54,952 nucleotides of DNA from Bacteroidales bacterium (GTDB lineage Bacteria; Bacteroidota; Bacteroidia; Bacteroidales; F082): NCBI GenBank assembly GCA_017649945.1, contig JAGCFU010000024.1, forward strand, positions 1 through 54,952. Direction: 5' to 3'. The first letter of the stretch is position 1; every line of letters starts with the position of its first letter. Both the position numbers and the translations under genes were made by a program. Positions 1 to 9,284 of the stretch are shown here, piece by piece. The notes under the pieces are model-generated. The model ran no database searches and was not told the DNA's origin. It saw nothing but the letters and a program-made list of their open reading frames with translations.

Positions 1-76
1 CTTGATAATTAATACGGTCGGTAAGGTGAGCGATGTTTATATCGTCACCAAATGTGTCTTTTTCAATAAGTTTCAT
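1..76 (-). CDS. 5' end of an unidentified gene coupled to the Panacea-domain gene (cut by window edge)
   Basis: Only the first 25 codons are in the window; the protein begins MKLIEKDTFGDDINIAHL and runs off the left edge. The ATG is preceded by a good purine-rich GGAGGC ribosome binding site, and it overlaps the stop codon of the preceding gene in an ATGA arrangement, so the two are very probably translated together. Too little is visible to name a family. If the neighbouring Panacea-domain protein is an antitoxin, this gene is the obvious candidate for its toxin, but that is inference from position only. Confidence 0.6.
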   Translation of the reverse strand, partial: MKLIEKDTFGDDINIAHLTDRINYQ

Positions 77-612
77 TCTGCCTCCTTGTGGTTTTTGTCG
101 TATCGTGCTTTGTAATAATTGTACATCGTGTCAAACGAGATATCACGATTAGAATAATCAAACGGCGATAATCCCTCACGTTGTTCTGCCCATGGCTGTT
201 CGCTATGTGTCATGAAAATCAGTTGGTTCTGCGACTTGGAGCCATATAATGTAACAACAGAATCAATACATTCCATTTCTTCCTTTGAAAGATTCATCTG
301 CATAGCCAACTTCTTTGCTTCATCAGCCAGTTTATCTTCATCACAATCAAAATCGGATGCATGGAGATGATCACACATTCCGTCAACTTTGTTTTTGTAT
401 TCTTTAAAAATCACAGGATAAACCGGCCCGTTAACCCAAGCCTCAGGCTGACATTTAAAAAGAGTGTTATTTCTTCCAAAAAAAACCATATACCACGATT
501 GGGTATAATACAAAATCTTCTGCAACTTCAACGGACTGACAGATAATCCTTTAGACAACAATGAAATTCCAAGATAACGCGCTATGTCTTTAATGTCTCG
601 CATATTATACAT
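73..612 (-). CDS. Panacea-domain (DUF4065, SocA/GepA-like) protein, possible antitoxin
   Basis: This 179-residue protein matches the Panacea (DUF4065) family: near the N-terminus it has the LSPLKLQKLLYY-type signature (here VSPLKLQKILYYTQ), followed by the expected WYMVFFG, EAWVNGPVYP and PVIFKEYK segments, and the length is typical. Panacea domains are known as antitoxin domains that neutralise many unrelated toxins, and as the SocA proteolysis adaptor in Caulobacter. The gene is first in a two-gene unit; its stop overlaps the start of the next, truncated gene by 4 nt. A start three codons later (ATG at 603) is possible. No DNA-binding domain is obvious. Family assignment is firm, the antitoxin role is inferred. 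Confidence 0.8.
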   Translation of the reverse strand: MYNMRDIKDIARYLGISLLSKGLSVSPLKLQKILYYTQSWYMVFFGRNNTLFKCQPEAWVNGPVYPVIFKEYKNKVDGMCDHLHASDFDCDEDKLADEAKKLAMQMNLSKEEMECIDSVVTLYGSKSQNQLIFMTHSEQPWAEQREGLSPFDYSNRDISFDTMYNYYKARYDKNHKEAE

Positions 613-709
613 TGTTTAAAAAGTTAGTAAATTTTGTTTTTGACAATATTTTCATTTGCAAAAATACAATTAATTATAATATACACAACTCTTTTTGTTA
701 CTTTTTTTG

Positions 710-717
710 TATTTTTG
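710..717 (+). promoter_or_regulatory. Bacteroidota -7 promoter element upstream of the antiporter gene
   Basis: TATTTTTG followed by C matches the phylum consensus TAnnTTTG and lies 27 bp upstream of the ATG at 744. No well-spaced -33 TTTG is evident. Confidence 0.55.
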
Positions 718-743
718 CCACTCGCATTAATAAAATGTTATAA

Positions 744-1715
744 ATGTCAGCATTACTTCCATTATTCCTCCTCATCCTCGGCTTTGCCGCACTAATTCTC
801 GGTGCTAATTGGCTCGTGAATGGAGCTACGAGTTTGGGGGTTAGAGCTAAGTTGTCGCCGCTCATTATCGGGTTGACGATAGTTGCATTCGGGACGTCAC
901 TGCCGGAGATGATTGTAAATATTTTTTCCTGTATAAAAGGGAGTCCGGGATTAGCGATCGGGAATATCATAGGAAGCAACACCATGAATATCTTACTCAT
1001 TTTAGGAGTGAGTGCCATGATATTTCCCATTGACGTGAGTAAAGTTTCGATTAGAAGAGACATTCCGGCGGGTTTCATCGCCACATTGGCTATAACATTA
1101 ATGGCAAACGACTTCTTTAGATGGACTTCAGCGACAATAAACTGGGTGGAAGGAATCGTGCTGCTGGTGATGGGAATGGGATATCTTTGGCTTACTTTTA
1201 AAAAGAATTCGGAGACTTTAGAGAACTCAGAGAACTTGTATGACTCAGAAACGCCACAAGAATTGCCTTGGAGCAAAACCGTTTTAGAACTCGTTTTAGG
1301 AATCATCGGCCTATATATCGGAGGCGAGCTTGTCTCAAGAAACGCCCAGTTTTTAGCTGTCAGCTGGGGCATGAGCGAGGGCACCGTAGGCCTCACAGTG
1401 GTCGCAACAGCCACTTCCCTACCCGAACTCATCACTTCTATCGTGGCGGCACTAAAAAAGAACTCAGCCATCGCGATAGGCAATGTGCTGGGTTCAAATA
1501 TCTTAAATATCTTTATGGTGCTTGGTGTCAGCTCGCTGATAATCCCGTTGCCGTTCGACACTAAGATGAACCAACAGTTGCTGATACTCTTTGCCGCCAA
1601 CGCCATCATGCTGACGACGGTTTTCACCGGTAAAGGCCGTAAAATATCACGTTTCGAGGGACTGATTCTCACCCTCGGATATGTCGCGTTTATGCTATTT
1701 AGCCTCTATAACTAA
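744..1715 (+). CDS. Calcium/sodium antiporter (CaCA family, YrbG-like)
   Basis: The 323-residue protein has the two-fold internal repeat of the cation/Ca2+ exchanger family: an alpha-1 motif near residues 49-80 (TIVAFGTSLPEMIVNI, then GNIIGSNTMNILLILG) and an alpha-2 motif near 215-260 (VVATATSLPELITSI, then GNVLGSNILNIFMVLG). About ten hydrophobic segments are separated by a polar loop at residues 150-175. Such proteins exchange Ca2+ for Na+ across the inner membrane. The gene stands alone with its own promoter, and its 3' end overlaps the end of the convergent DUF389 gene by 21 bp. Confidence 0.9.
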   Translation: MSALLPLFLLILGFAALILGANWLVNGATSLGVRAKLSPLIIGLTIVAFGTSLPEMIVNIFSCIKGSPGLAIGNIIGSNTMNILLILGVSAMIFPIDVSKVSIRRDIPAGFIATLAITLMANDFFRWTSATINWVEGIVLLVMGMGYLWLTFKKNSETLENSENLYDSETPQELPWSKTVLELVLGIIGLYIGGELVSRNAQFLAVSWGMSEGTVGLTVVATATSLPELITSIVAALKKNSAIAIGNVLGSNILNIFMVLGVSSLIIPLPFDTKMNQQLLILFAANAIMLTTVFTGKGRKISRFEGLILTLGYVAFMLFSLYN

Positions 1716-3032
1716 CACATTCTCGGTTTTAAGACGCACCTTCATCCAACGCTCAATCTGGTCGTGAAGAGCGTTGTTTATATGCTCACCGCATGAGATG
1801 AACGCTATGATTTGCTCCGATTCAGTAGATGTTTCGGCATCGACAGTTGAGCCGCGAGTAATGCTGATATTGGTAATCGAAGGATGTACTGCAAACAGCT
1901 CCTGTGCTATCGACTGCACATCGATCTCTTTCGCGTCATAAGCTTCGAGACGTGCGTTGAGCTTCACTATGCTGTCATTAAGCACCTTAATCTGCCTGTC
2001 GGTATGCTCGTAAATGCCTTTCAAAATCTCGGCTTCCGACAACTCCTCACGCACTATCGTCGCATCCTCATGAATGATAATCTGATTTCTCAAAAAACCA
2101 TAGTCCTCGGCATCTCTGTAAAGATTCTCCTTCGCCTCGTTAGACAGCATCTCTCCAGCGACAAAAATATCGATAGTCGAGTTTTTACGCGAATAATTCG
2201 TCGTATGGTCATAGATAAAGCTCTTGCCCATGTTTTTGTTCTTATGCACGAGCTGCGCCGCGTGAATCTTGAAATTATTCTCTTTCACTACGTTGAAAGC
2301 TGTCCAGATACTCGGTACGATGATGACAATGAGAAGAACGGCATACCAGCCTTTTTTCATGCGGTTATGTTTCTCGTCGGCGATCTCAATGACAGGGAAT
2401 TTGAAAAATTTCACTGCAAGGAAAGTGGCGAGAGCAATGAAAATCGTGTTTATGAGGAAGAGATACAAGGCTCCGCCGATGTACACGAAGTTCAATCTTG
2501 AGATGCCGTAGCCCACCGTACAGAGTGGCGGCATGAGGGCTGTCGCGATGGCGACACCTGAAATCACTGTGCCTTTCTCCTTACGCGATGTCTCCAAAAT
2601 ACCGGCAAAACCGCCGAAAAGCGCAATCAAAACATCATAAATCGTCGGATTGGTACGCGCCAACAGCTCCGACGGATTCTCAAGTGTCAGAGGGCTTAAG
2701 AAAAAGAACAGTGACGACGCTAAGATGCTGATACTCACCATGATAGCGAAATTCTTCAGCGAATCTTTCAATAAGTTGTTGTCCTCGGTGCCAAGACCAA
2801 GACCCAAGCCCAAAATAGGGCCCATAACCGGCGAAATCAACATGGCGCCGATGATGACCGGAATAGAGTTGACGTTCAAACCGACTGACGCGATGACGAT
2901 GGCGCATGCCAAAATTATGACGTTCGGGCCTCTAAATGCAATATTATTGCGTATGGAATTATCAGCTGTATGATAATCGACGTGCTCCCTGATATTCACA
3001 ATATCAGCAAATTTTTTAATGTATCTGTTCAT
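1695..3032 (-). CDS. DUF389 (TIGR00341-like) membrane protein
   Basis: Residues 35-240 of this 445-residue protein hold about six membrane segments with the DUF389 pattern: the glycine/proline-rich ISPVMGPILGLGLGLG stretch near residue 66, and GVAIATALMPPLCTVGYG near 158. A further membrane helix lies at about 228-245. The last 180 residues are soluble, with a short coiled-coil stretch around 325-350. No biochemical function is established for the family; related proteins have been suggested to be transporters. It follows the purN and DUF2147 genes on the same strand and may be read with them, although the 17 bp gap does not prove this. Confidence 0.85.
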   Translation of the reverse strand: MNRYIKKFADIVNIREHVDYHTADNSIRNNIAFRGPNVIILACAIVIASVGLNVNSIPVIIGAMLISPVMGPILGLGLGLGTEDNNLLKDSLKNFAIMVSISILASSLFFFLSPLTLENPSELLARTNPTIYDVLIALFGGFAGILETSRKEKGTVISGVAIATALMPPLCTVGYGISRLNFVYIGGALYLFLINTIFIALATFLAVKFFKFPVIEIADEKHNRMKKGWYAVLLIVIIVPSIWTAFNVVKENNFKIHAAQLVHKNKNMGKSFIYDHTTNYSRKNSTIDIFVAGEMLSNEAKENLYRDAEDYGFLRNQIIIHEDATIVREELSEAEILKGIYEHTDRQIKVLNDSIVKLNARLEAYDAKEIDVQSIAQELFAVHPSITNISITRGSTVDAETSTESEQIIAFISCGEHINNALHDQIERWMKVRLKTENVLVIEAK

Positions 3033-3049
3033 ATTTTATAATTTTTTTA

Positions 3050-3457
3050 TTATTTTACCCATATCTGTGTTCGTCCGAGCCAGCCGAACCTGTCAATGGA
3101 ACCCCTTATAATCAACGTGTTATCTTTTGCATTATATGATAATCGTCCGTGATATGTCTTATTCTCATGCGGCTCCCAAATCGTGCCGCCTTTCAGCATG
3201 CCGTCGTCCTCTTTGAAATCCTTAAAAAGAATCAACCCAATATATTGAGGCTCAAAGAGTTCAACGCCTTTATCGTATACATGTGTAGTCCTGCCGTAAT
3301 AAAGCCCGCTGATGGAATCCTGATAAAACTCAACAATGCCTTTCGTCTCCCCTGTCCTGTCATCGACAGTACGCCATTCGCCCAAAATCTTTTCCACTTG
3401 TGCATTGACAATCAACGCCATAGCGAAAAACAATATCGTCAGCAACAGTTTTTTCAT
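3050..3457 (-). CDS. DUF2147 domain secreted protein
   Basis: This small protein of 135 residues has a Sec signal peptide (KKLLLTILFFAMALIVNAQ, cleavage probably after NAQ) followed by a single DUF2147 domain: ILGEWRTVDD at its start, the GIVEFYQ and GLYYGR strands, and a GRLSYN/LIIRG pair near the end. The family is thought to be periplasmic and beta-rich, with no defined activity. Its ATG overlaps the purN stop codon by 4 nt, so it is probably translated as part of the dcw-purN transcript. Confidence 0.85.
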   Translation of the reverse strand: MKKLLLTILFFAMALIVNAQVEKILGEWRTVDDRTGETKGIVEFYQDSISGLYYGRTTHVYDKGVELFEPQYIGLILFKDFKEDDGMLKGGTIWEPHENKTYHGRLSYNAKDNTLIIRGSIDRFGWLGRTQIWVK

Positions 3458-4020
3458 TTCGCAAGCAGCAGTTTCTCAATAACGAGAGGGAAGTTTTCCT
3501 GTTCCAAGACATGAATCTTCGCCGCCACGTCGTCTGGAGTGTCGGTTTCTGAAAGTGCTACTTTTGCCTGAAATATGATATTTCCGCTGTCGTAATGTTC
3601 GTTCACGTAATGCACCGTGATGCCCGACTCTTTTTCATGTGCCGCCACCACCGCCTCGTGGACATGATGTCCGTAGAAACCTTTTCCTCCGTATTTCGGG
3701 AGCAAAGCCGGATGGATGTTGATGATTTTGTTCGGGAAAGCCTCGATGAGACGCTGCGGAATGAGCCATAAAAAGCCTGCCAAGACTATCAAATCGATGT
3801 CGAGAGACTTCATACGCTCGACAAACAAATCACCGGTAAAATAAGTCTTTTCGACCAACAGCAGCGGTATGCCGAGGTTCTTCGCACGCTGATTGGCATA
3901 AGCATCTTTATTGTTGCTCACCACGCATGCTATCTCGACATCCTGATTGGGTGCGAAATACTCCGCAATCCGTTGCAAATTGGTGCCGCCTCCCGACACA
4001 AAAACAGCCAACCGCTTCAT
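3454..4020 (-). CDS. purN: Phosphoribosylglycinamide formyltransferase (GAR transformylase)
   Basis: The protein (188 residues from the ATG at 4020) transfers a formyl group from 10-formyltetrahydrofolate to GAR, the third step of purine synthesis in the cytosol. It shows the N-terminal FVSGGGTNLQ phosphate-binding loop, the core LAGFLWLIP segment, the catalytic NIHPALLPKYGG block (Asn, His) and the HYVNEHYDSGNII segment containing the essential Asp. A reading start two codons upstream would use TTG; the ATG two bases after the ftsZ stop is preferred. Placement directly behind ftsZ couples a purine gene to the division cluster. Confidence 0.95.
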   Translation of the reverse strand: MKRLAVFVSGGGTNLQRIAEYFAPNQDVEIACVVSNNKDAYANQRAKNLGIPLLLVEKTYFTGDLFVERMKSLDIDLIVLAGFLWLIPQRLIEAFPNKIINIHPALLPKYGGKGFYGHHVHEAVVAAHEKESGITVHYVNEHYDSGNIIFQAKVALSETDTPDDVAAKIHVLEQENFPLVIEKLLLAK

Positions 4021-4022
4021 AA

Positions 4023-5771
4023 TCAATCTACATTATCATGAAGAAACGAGTTCTCTTCACGCAATCCCGACTCCTTGTTCACCGAATAACTCGACAGTTC
4101 ATTATCTTCTTTGGCGATATTCAAACCCATGCGAGCGTATGCCGGAACGTTCTCCAGATTCTCAAGATTTGTCTGATTCTTGAAATCGGTGTTGAACGAC
4201 ATGAAACGCTGACGACGAAGCAGTTCCTTCTGGTCGAGTTGTTTGACCTGAGCCGGTTTCGTAGCGACCATATTTTTAAAGCCAGGCACATCAACATCGT
4301 CATCGTCAAAAGTAAACGGATTATCGAATCTCTTCACTGACGGTGTCGCCGATTCGTTGTCACGAGTATGTTCAGGAGCAACTCTTTTCACAATGATGCC
4401 GCTGTCGCCACCGTCATTATAATCTTCGTCGTTATCCTTGCTATCGTCAACGACATCGTCGTCGTAAAGCGTGTGACGTTTCACCGGCTGTGAGGGCTCC
4501 TGCGGTTTCTCCTTCTTCTCTTCAACAGGCATCTCGTCATGTTTGATGACAACCTTAATCTCTTCGTCTTCTTGAGGGTTCTCATCCTCATCTTGAGATG
4601 TCATTTCCACCTCTTGAGGGTTCTCCTCCTCTTGAGAGTTCTCGTCCTCTATAGGTTTCTCTTCCTCAGTAATCTCTTCTTCAGCATTTTCATCTTCCAC
4701 ATCGTCAAAAACCATTGCGACTGGCTGTCTTGATAGTTCTTTCTCCGGGTCTTTGAGTTTATTATCTGCGAAAGTATAAACTTTATGCACCTCTTTTGTC
4801 TCCTCGACTTCGCCGAATCCTGTTGCGATGAGTGTCACACGGAGGCCATTCTCAAGTGCCAAGTCTTCTCCGTTACCCCAAATAACCTCCGACACCTTGC
4901 CGGTGGCATCCTGCACGTATTCGTTGATTTCGGTGACCTCGTCGAGCGACACTTCTTCAGTACCTGAGGTGATATACACGAGTATATTCTTGGCTCCTGT
5001 GATGTCGGAGTCGTCGAGCAACGGTGAGTGCACCGCCTCTTCCACTGCGCGCAGCGCTCTATCCTCGCCTGTAGCGTAGCCTGAGCCCATGATGGCCTTT
5101 CCGCTGTTACGCATGACGTTGTTGACATCTTCAAAATCCACGTTGACGTAGCCTGTCACGGTGATGATTTCGGCTATACCTTTCGCTGCTATTTTCAACA
5201 CGTCGTCGGCCTTCTTGAACGCCTCGGTGAGCTTCATGTTTCCGTATTCCTCACGAAGTTTGTCGTTGCTGATGACGAGCAGTGCGTCAACCTGTTTACG
5301 CAGCTCTGTGATACCTTCCTGTGCCTGTTGCTGACGGCGTTTGCCTTCAAAGCTGAACGGCAGCGTGACGATACCCACAGTGAGGATACCGAGTTCGCGT
5401 GCTATCCTTGCCACTACAGGGGCGGCTCCTGTGCCTGTACCGCCACCCATACCGGCTGTGATAAACAGCATCTTGGTATCATCCTGAAGCACCTCACGTA
5501 TGCGTTCTTCTGTCTGCTCCGCTGCCTGTCGTCCCACTGCCGGGACGTTACCGGCACCAAGGGCATGGTCACCTAAATGCAGCTTGTTTTCTACAGGGCT
5601 CTTCTGCAAAGCCTGATCATCGGTGTTGCAAAGTATGAAATCAACACCTGTAATACCTTCCGAAAACATGTGCGTGACAGCATTGCTACCACCTCCACCG
5701 ACGCCCATCACCTTGATGATGTTAGGTTTTTCTTCCGGTGCGTCAAATCTTACTATATCTATATCAGTCAT
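4023..5771 (-). CDS. ftsZ: Cell division GTPase FtsZ with long acidic linker
   Basis: FtsZ polymerises into the Z ring at mid-cell. The GTPase core covers roughly residues 15-330: [10 protein letters not shown] at 23-32, the tubulin signature [10 protein letters not shown] at 109-118, and the synergy loop later ([11 protein letters not shown]). From about 345 to 540 the protein is a low-complexity acidic linker rich in Glu, Asp, Asn and Gln (EENPQE-type microrepeats). It ends in [13 protein letters not shown], the conserved C-terminal peptide of Bacteroidota FtsZ that should bind FtsA and other partners. At 582 residues it is much longer than E. coli FtsZ (383), which is due to the linker. 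It lies 11 bp after ftsA and 2 bp before purN. Confidence 0.98.
   Translation of the reverse strand: MTDIDIVRFDAPEEKPNIIKVMGVGGGGSNAVTHMFSEGITGVDFILCNTDDQALQKSPVENKLHLGDHALGAGNVPAVGRQAAEQTEERIREVLQDDTKMLFITAGMGGGTGTGAAPVVARIARELGILTVGIVTLPFSFEGKRRQQQAQEGITELRKQVDALLVISNDKLREEYGNMKLTEAFKKADDVLKIAAKGIAEIITVTGYVNVDFEDVNNVMRNSGKAIMGSGYATGEDRALRAVEEAVHSPLLDDSDITGAKNILVYITSGTEEVSLDEVTEINEYVQDATGKVSEVIWGNGEDLALENGLRVTLIATGFGEVEETKEVHKVYTFADNKLKDPEKELSRQPVAMVFDDVEDENAEEEITEEEKPIEDENSQEEENPQEVEMTSQDEDENPQEDEEIKVVIKHDEMPVEEKKEKPQEPSQPVKRHTLYDDDVVDDSKDNDEDYNDGGDSGIIVKRVAPEHTRDNESATPSVKRFDNPFTFDDDDVDVPGFKNMVATKPAQVKQLDQKELLRRQRFMSFNTDFKNQTNLENLENVPAYARMGLNIAKEDNELSSYSVNKESGLREENSFLHDNVD
4571..4643 (+). 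repeat. Short direct repeats inside the ftsZ linker coding region
   Basis: CTTGAGGGTTCTC occurs at 4571-4583 and 4613-4625, and CTTGAGAGTTCTC at 4631-4643 (plus-strand reading). They encode the EENPQE/EENSQE units of the acidic linker. This looks like local duplication in a region with little sequence constraint. Confidence 0.7.
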
Positions 5772-5782
5772 TTTATATTGTT

Positions 5783-7141
5783 TTAATCGATTGTTTCATT
5801 ATCTATCTCATCTTCTTTAAGGAATTTACCTGCGAACGTGGTAATGATTGACTGTCCCCAGCGACGGAACAGTCCGCCATTGCTTGTCGTCTTCTCTTGC
5901 TCCGGCTCAATAATCACCGGTTCGTCGATGTATTCCTCTCTCTTAGCATCGTTGTTTGCCACGGCCTGACCGTGTTTAAGAGCGTTCTCATAGCGTGCGA
6001 TACCCTCGATGACGAGTCCGACGCCTGTTGAATACATCGGGCTTGCAAGTTCCTCTGCCGTATCGTTGGCAAGATATTCGTTAGGATAGCCTATGCGAAC
6101 GTCGAGACCGGTTTTGAATGCCGCAAGTTGCTGTATGTGTTTCATCATGGCACCACCACCTGTGAGAACGATGCCTGCGATGAGTTTATGCTCGCTGTTC
6201 ACTTTCTGAATCTCGTTGTTCACGATGTCGAAAATCTCGCTGAGACGTGCCTGGATGATAGATGCCAGTGTCTTGAACGAGATTTCCTTCGGCTCACGTC
6301 CGCGGATGCCTGGAATCGACACCACCTCGTCGTCACGGTTCTCGCTTGCCACCGCCGAGCCGAACTTCACCTTGATTTCTTCCGCGTGTTTCTTGATGAT
6401 GGCGCAACCCTGGCGGATGTCTTCAGTGATGACGTTGCCGCCGAACGGGATGACTGCGGTGTGATAGATGATGTTGTCGTAGAAGATGGCGATATCTGTT
6501 GTGCCGCCGCCCATATCGACGAGCGCCACGCCAGCCTCTTTCTCGTCTTCGCCGAGCACTGCCTCAGCCGAAGCTATAGGCTCAAGAATCATGTGTTCCA
6601 TCTCAAGACCGGCCTGCTTGATACATGTCACGATGTTACGCGCCGCCGCCACCTGACCGATGATGACATGGAAGTTAGCCTCGAGTTTGCTGCCAAGCAT
6701 GCCTTTAGGATGACGGATGCCCATCTCGTCGTCGACGATATATTCCTGTGGGATGACATCGATGATCTCCTCACCCGGTGTCATGCCGAGCTTGAAGACG
6801 TCCTGTCTCAGTCTCTCGATTTCGTCTTCTGTAATCTCTATTTCCGGGTTGTCGCGCATCAGCACGCCACGATGCTGCACACTACGGATATGATGGCCGG
6901 CGATACCGACGTTCACTGTTTTAATGTCGACATTCGACTGCTCTGAAGCCATATCCACAGCTCTGCGGATGGCGTTGACGGTCTCCTCGATATTGAAAAC
7001 CATGCCACGTTTAACACCTGTCGACTCCGTTTTTCCATAACCACGGATGACAATCTTACCATTCTCAACTTTTTCGCCGACGAAACAGGCGATCTTTGTA
7101 GTACCGATATCAAGGCCTACTATGTACACAGGATTACTCAT
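5783..7141 (-). CDS. ftsA: Cell division protein FtsA
   Basis: This actin-like ATPase tethers FtsZ to the membrane. The 452 residues include the phosphate-1 motif GLDIGTTK (9-16), the phosphate-2 region ALVDMGGGTTDIAIF near 205-219 and the adenosine motif IVLTGGGAMMKHI near 322. The FtsA-specific 1C subdomain lies between (KTVNVGIAGHHI region). Near residues 420-445 is a basic amphipathic helix (GGLFRRWGQSIITTF), the expected membrane anchor, followed by a short acidic tail. Its start overlaps the ftsQ stop by one base (TAATG), pointing to translational coupling. Length and motifs are normal. Confidence 0.97.
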   Translation of the reverse strand: MSNPVYIVGLDIGTTKIACFVGEKVENGKIVIRGYGKTESTGVKRGMVFNIEETVNAIRRAVDMASEQSNVDIKTVNVGIAGHHIRSVQHRGVLMRDNPEIEITEDEIERLRQDVFKLGMTPGEEIIDVIPQEYIVDDEMGIRHPKGMLGSKLEANFHVIIGQVAAARNIVTCIKQAGLEMEHMILEPIASAEAVLGEDEKEAGVALVDMGGGTTDIAIFYDNIIYHTAVIPFGGNVITEDIRQGCAIIKKHAEEIKVKFGSAVASENRDDEVVSIPGIRGREPKEISFKTLASIIQARLSEIFDIVNNEIQKVNSEHKLIAGIVLTGGGAMMKHIQQLAAFKTGLDVRIGYPNEYLANDTAEELASPMYSTGVGLVIEGIARYENALKHGQAVANNDAKREEYIDEPVIIEPEQEKTTSNGGLFRRWGQSIITTFAGKFLKEDEIDNETID

Positions 7142-7932
7142 TATTTTTTAGTTTTATTTTTCGTACAAACAACTTGATTCTCAAAATTAAAATTGATTTT
7201 ACAATAGTTCTTCAGCTCAGGAGAACCTTGCATCTGTTCAAAGAAATACTTCATATTCATCAGCTTCTCGTCGACGTCGTTATCATTGCCAAGAATCACT
7301 TTCATGTCGACATTGTTCATCACCAGCTCATAATTTTTCCCGTCGAAATAAACCTGTTTCACGCAACAATTTGAATATGAATTATTTAGAATGCTTTTCA
7401 TCACCTTATAAATCTTCGGGAGGTCGCTTTTTGAATATTCCTCGTCGTAGATGCTCGCCGATTTGTTTTTCAGAGCTTTGAAATTCAGATTTCCGCTGCC
7501 GAGCAAAAGATGAAGCGTATAATTCGAGCTCGTCGGATAGATTCTGCCTTCATTATCGATGTAAACGGCACGGCCTTCTTTGTTATACACTCGCATAATC
7601 GGCTGACACTCAGCGATATTCACCACAAGAACCTCGTCAAGAGTGATGTTCGCGTCGGTGTAGATGGCCCACGGAATAGATTTGATATAATTTCTGACGC
7701 TGTCGAGAGGGATTCTCATGATATCTTTGTTACGCGCAGTATCGCAGATCGCCATAATCTTCTGATATTCAACGTCTTTATCAATAAATCCGTGTTCTGT
7801 CTCACGTAAAAGAGTCAGCTCGACGCCTTTCAGAGGATGCCCGACATGTTCCTTATGGGTAAAATACCAAAGGCAGGCAATCGCAGCGATTGTCAGCACC
7901 CATACTGATATTTTAAGGAACTTGTTCATCAT
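7141..7932 (-). CDS. ftsQ: FtsQ/DivIB-type cell division protein
   Basis: This 263-residue protein has a short cytoplasmic N-terminus, one membrane helix at about residues 6-24 and a periplasmic remainder. Sequence identity to the family is weak, but the FtsQ order can be followed: a POTRA-like stretch ending in VRNYIKSIPWAIYTDANITLDEVLVVNIAECQP, where the I-x-P-W-x-x-x-A/T pattern fits, then PIMRVYN and YIDNEGRIYP. Position between murC and ftsA supports the call. FtsQ bridges early and late divisome proteins. The ATG overlaps the murC stop (ATGATGA). Confidence 0.85.
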   Translation of the reverse strand: MMNKFLKISVWVLTIAAIACLWYFTHKEHVGHPLKGVELTLLRETEHGFIDKDVEYQKIMAICDTARNKDIMRIPLDSVRNYIKSIPWAIYTDANITLDEVLVVNIAECQPIMRVYNKEGRAVYIDNEGRIYPTSSNYTLHLLLGSGNLNFKALKNKSASIYDEEYSKSDLPKIYKVMKSILNNSYSNCCVKQVYFDGKNYELVMNNVDMKVILGNDNDVDEKLMNMKYFFEQMQGSPELKNYCKINFNFENQVVCTKNKTKK

Positions 7933-9284
7933 TTCAACATATTTTCAATTTGAGGCACGAAGCGGTCGATGTCGCCTGCCCCTACTGTCATAACTAACTC
8001 AGGCTCAATGCTTTTTATTGTATCAAGCAGTTCTTCTTTCGAGCAAAGCATCTTGTTTTTCGATGTTATTCTCTCGAGAAGTGCCGCCGATGTCACGCCT
8101 TCTATCGGGAGCTCGCGTGCCGGATAGATGTCTAGCAGAATCACTCTGTCGGCGAGTGAGAGACTTTCCGCGAAACCGTCCATGAAGTCGCGTGTTCTCG
8201 TGAAAAGATGTGGCTGGAACACAACAGTTAACTCCTTGTCGGAAAACACCTTACGTGCCGCCAGCAACGCCGCTTTTATCTCTTCCGGATGATGTGCGTA
8301 ATCGTCGATATAAATGTGTTTTGCGTTTTTCACGCGTATATCGAAACGGCGTTGCACACCTTTGAAGGTAGCGAGGCCTTTTCTTATATCTTCTTGAGAC
8401 ACACCGAGATACGAGCACATTATGATGGCTGCGAGAGCGTTTTGGACGTTGTGGTTGCCATATAGGCGCATGCTCAAAGAACTCTGATTTCTCAGATTGC
8501 TCAGATAACTCGGCAAAGCGCAGTAATTGGCAACCACAAAATCAAATTGCGTTTCTCCATCAACAATTCTTATATTTTCCGCCGTCACATCAGCGTTTTC
8601 GAGGCAGTAAGTGACGTGTTTCTTCGTTGTTTTTATCGGCAGATTGGCATGATATATCACCAATCCGTCATCGGAAGTCTTGTCCACGAACTCGTTGAAG
8701 CTCGCCACAAGATGCTCATAGTCACCGTAAATGTCGAGATGGTCGGCATCGATTGATGTCACGATGCTCCCAAACGGCGCCAACTGCAGGAATGAGCGGT
8801 CGAACTCGTCGGCTTCCATCACCATGAATTCGTCCTTGTCCTCGCCAATCACCACATTGCTGTCGATGTTTCGTGAGATTCCGCCGATAAATGCCGACAT
8901 TCTCTTGCCAGCTGTCATGAGGATATGTGTCACGAGAGCTGTCGTGGTGGTCTTTCCGTGTGTGCCGGCCACTGCGAGTGCCTTGTGCTCCCTCGACAAC
9001 ATTCCAAGCACCTCGGCGCGTTTCACAATCCTGACATTCTTGTCACGTAAATATTTCAGTTCCAAAGCGTTGGCTGGTATTGCCGGAGTCAGCACCACAA
9101 ACTCAATATTCTCAGGAATAAGGCTCGGGTCGTCAATATAATGAATGCTAATGCCTTCATTTTCAAGACAATGAGTCAGTGGCGACGGGGTACGGTCGTA
9201 ACCCGCCACTTCATAGCCCTTGGCTTTGAAATATCTTGCCAGGGCGCTCATCCCGATGCCTCCTATGCCTAAGAAATACAACAT
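7929..9284 (-). CDS. murC: UDP-N-acetylmuramate--L-alanine ligase
   Basis: MurC adds L-Ala to UDP-MurNAc in the cytosol, the first peptide step of murein precursor synthesis. The 451-residue protein begins directly with the nucleotide-binding GIGGIGMSALARYF loop (7-20), has the ATP loop GTHGKTTTT (108-116), the EADEFDRSFL segment, the HNVQNALAA motif near 280 and the C-terminal YAHHPEEIKA block typical of MurC. All three Mur ligase domains are complete, in contrast with the murD remnant upstream. It overlaps murG by 16 bp. Confidence 0.97.
   Translation of the reverse strand: MLYFLGIGGIGMSALARYFKAKGYEVAGYDRTPSPLTHCLENEGISIHYIDDPSLIPENIEFVVLTPAIPANALELKYLRDKNVRIVKRAEVLGMLSREHKALAVAGTHGKTTTTALVTHILMTAGKRMSAFIGGISRNIDSNVVIGEDKDEFMVMEADEFDRSFLQLAPFGSIVTSIDADHLDIYGDYEHLVASFNEFVDKTSDDGLVIYHANLPIKTTKKHVTYCLENADVTAENIRIVDGETQFDFVVANYCALPSYLSNLRNQSSLSMRLYGNHNVQNALAAIIMCSYLGVSQEDIRKGLATFKGVQRRFDIRVKNAKHIYIDDYAHHPEEIKAALLAARKVFSDKELTVVFQPHLFTRTRDFMDGFAESLSLADRVILLDIYPARELPIEGVTSAALLERITSKNKMLCSKEELLDTIKSIEPELVMTVGAGDIDRFVPQIENMLK

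Noticed and set aside
698-1672. A 324-codon minus-strand frame opposite the antiporter gene
   Set aside because: The plus-strand frame has complete CaCA motifs and a promoter; this one has neither and is the complement of it.
6128-6946. A 272-codon open frame on the plus strand, opposite ftsA
   Set aside because: It is a shadow of the conserved ftsA frame; the composition (many His, Asp, Val) is that of an antisense frame.
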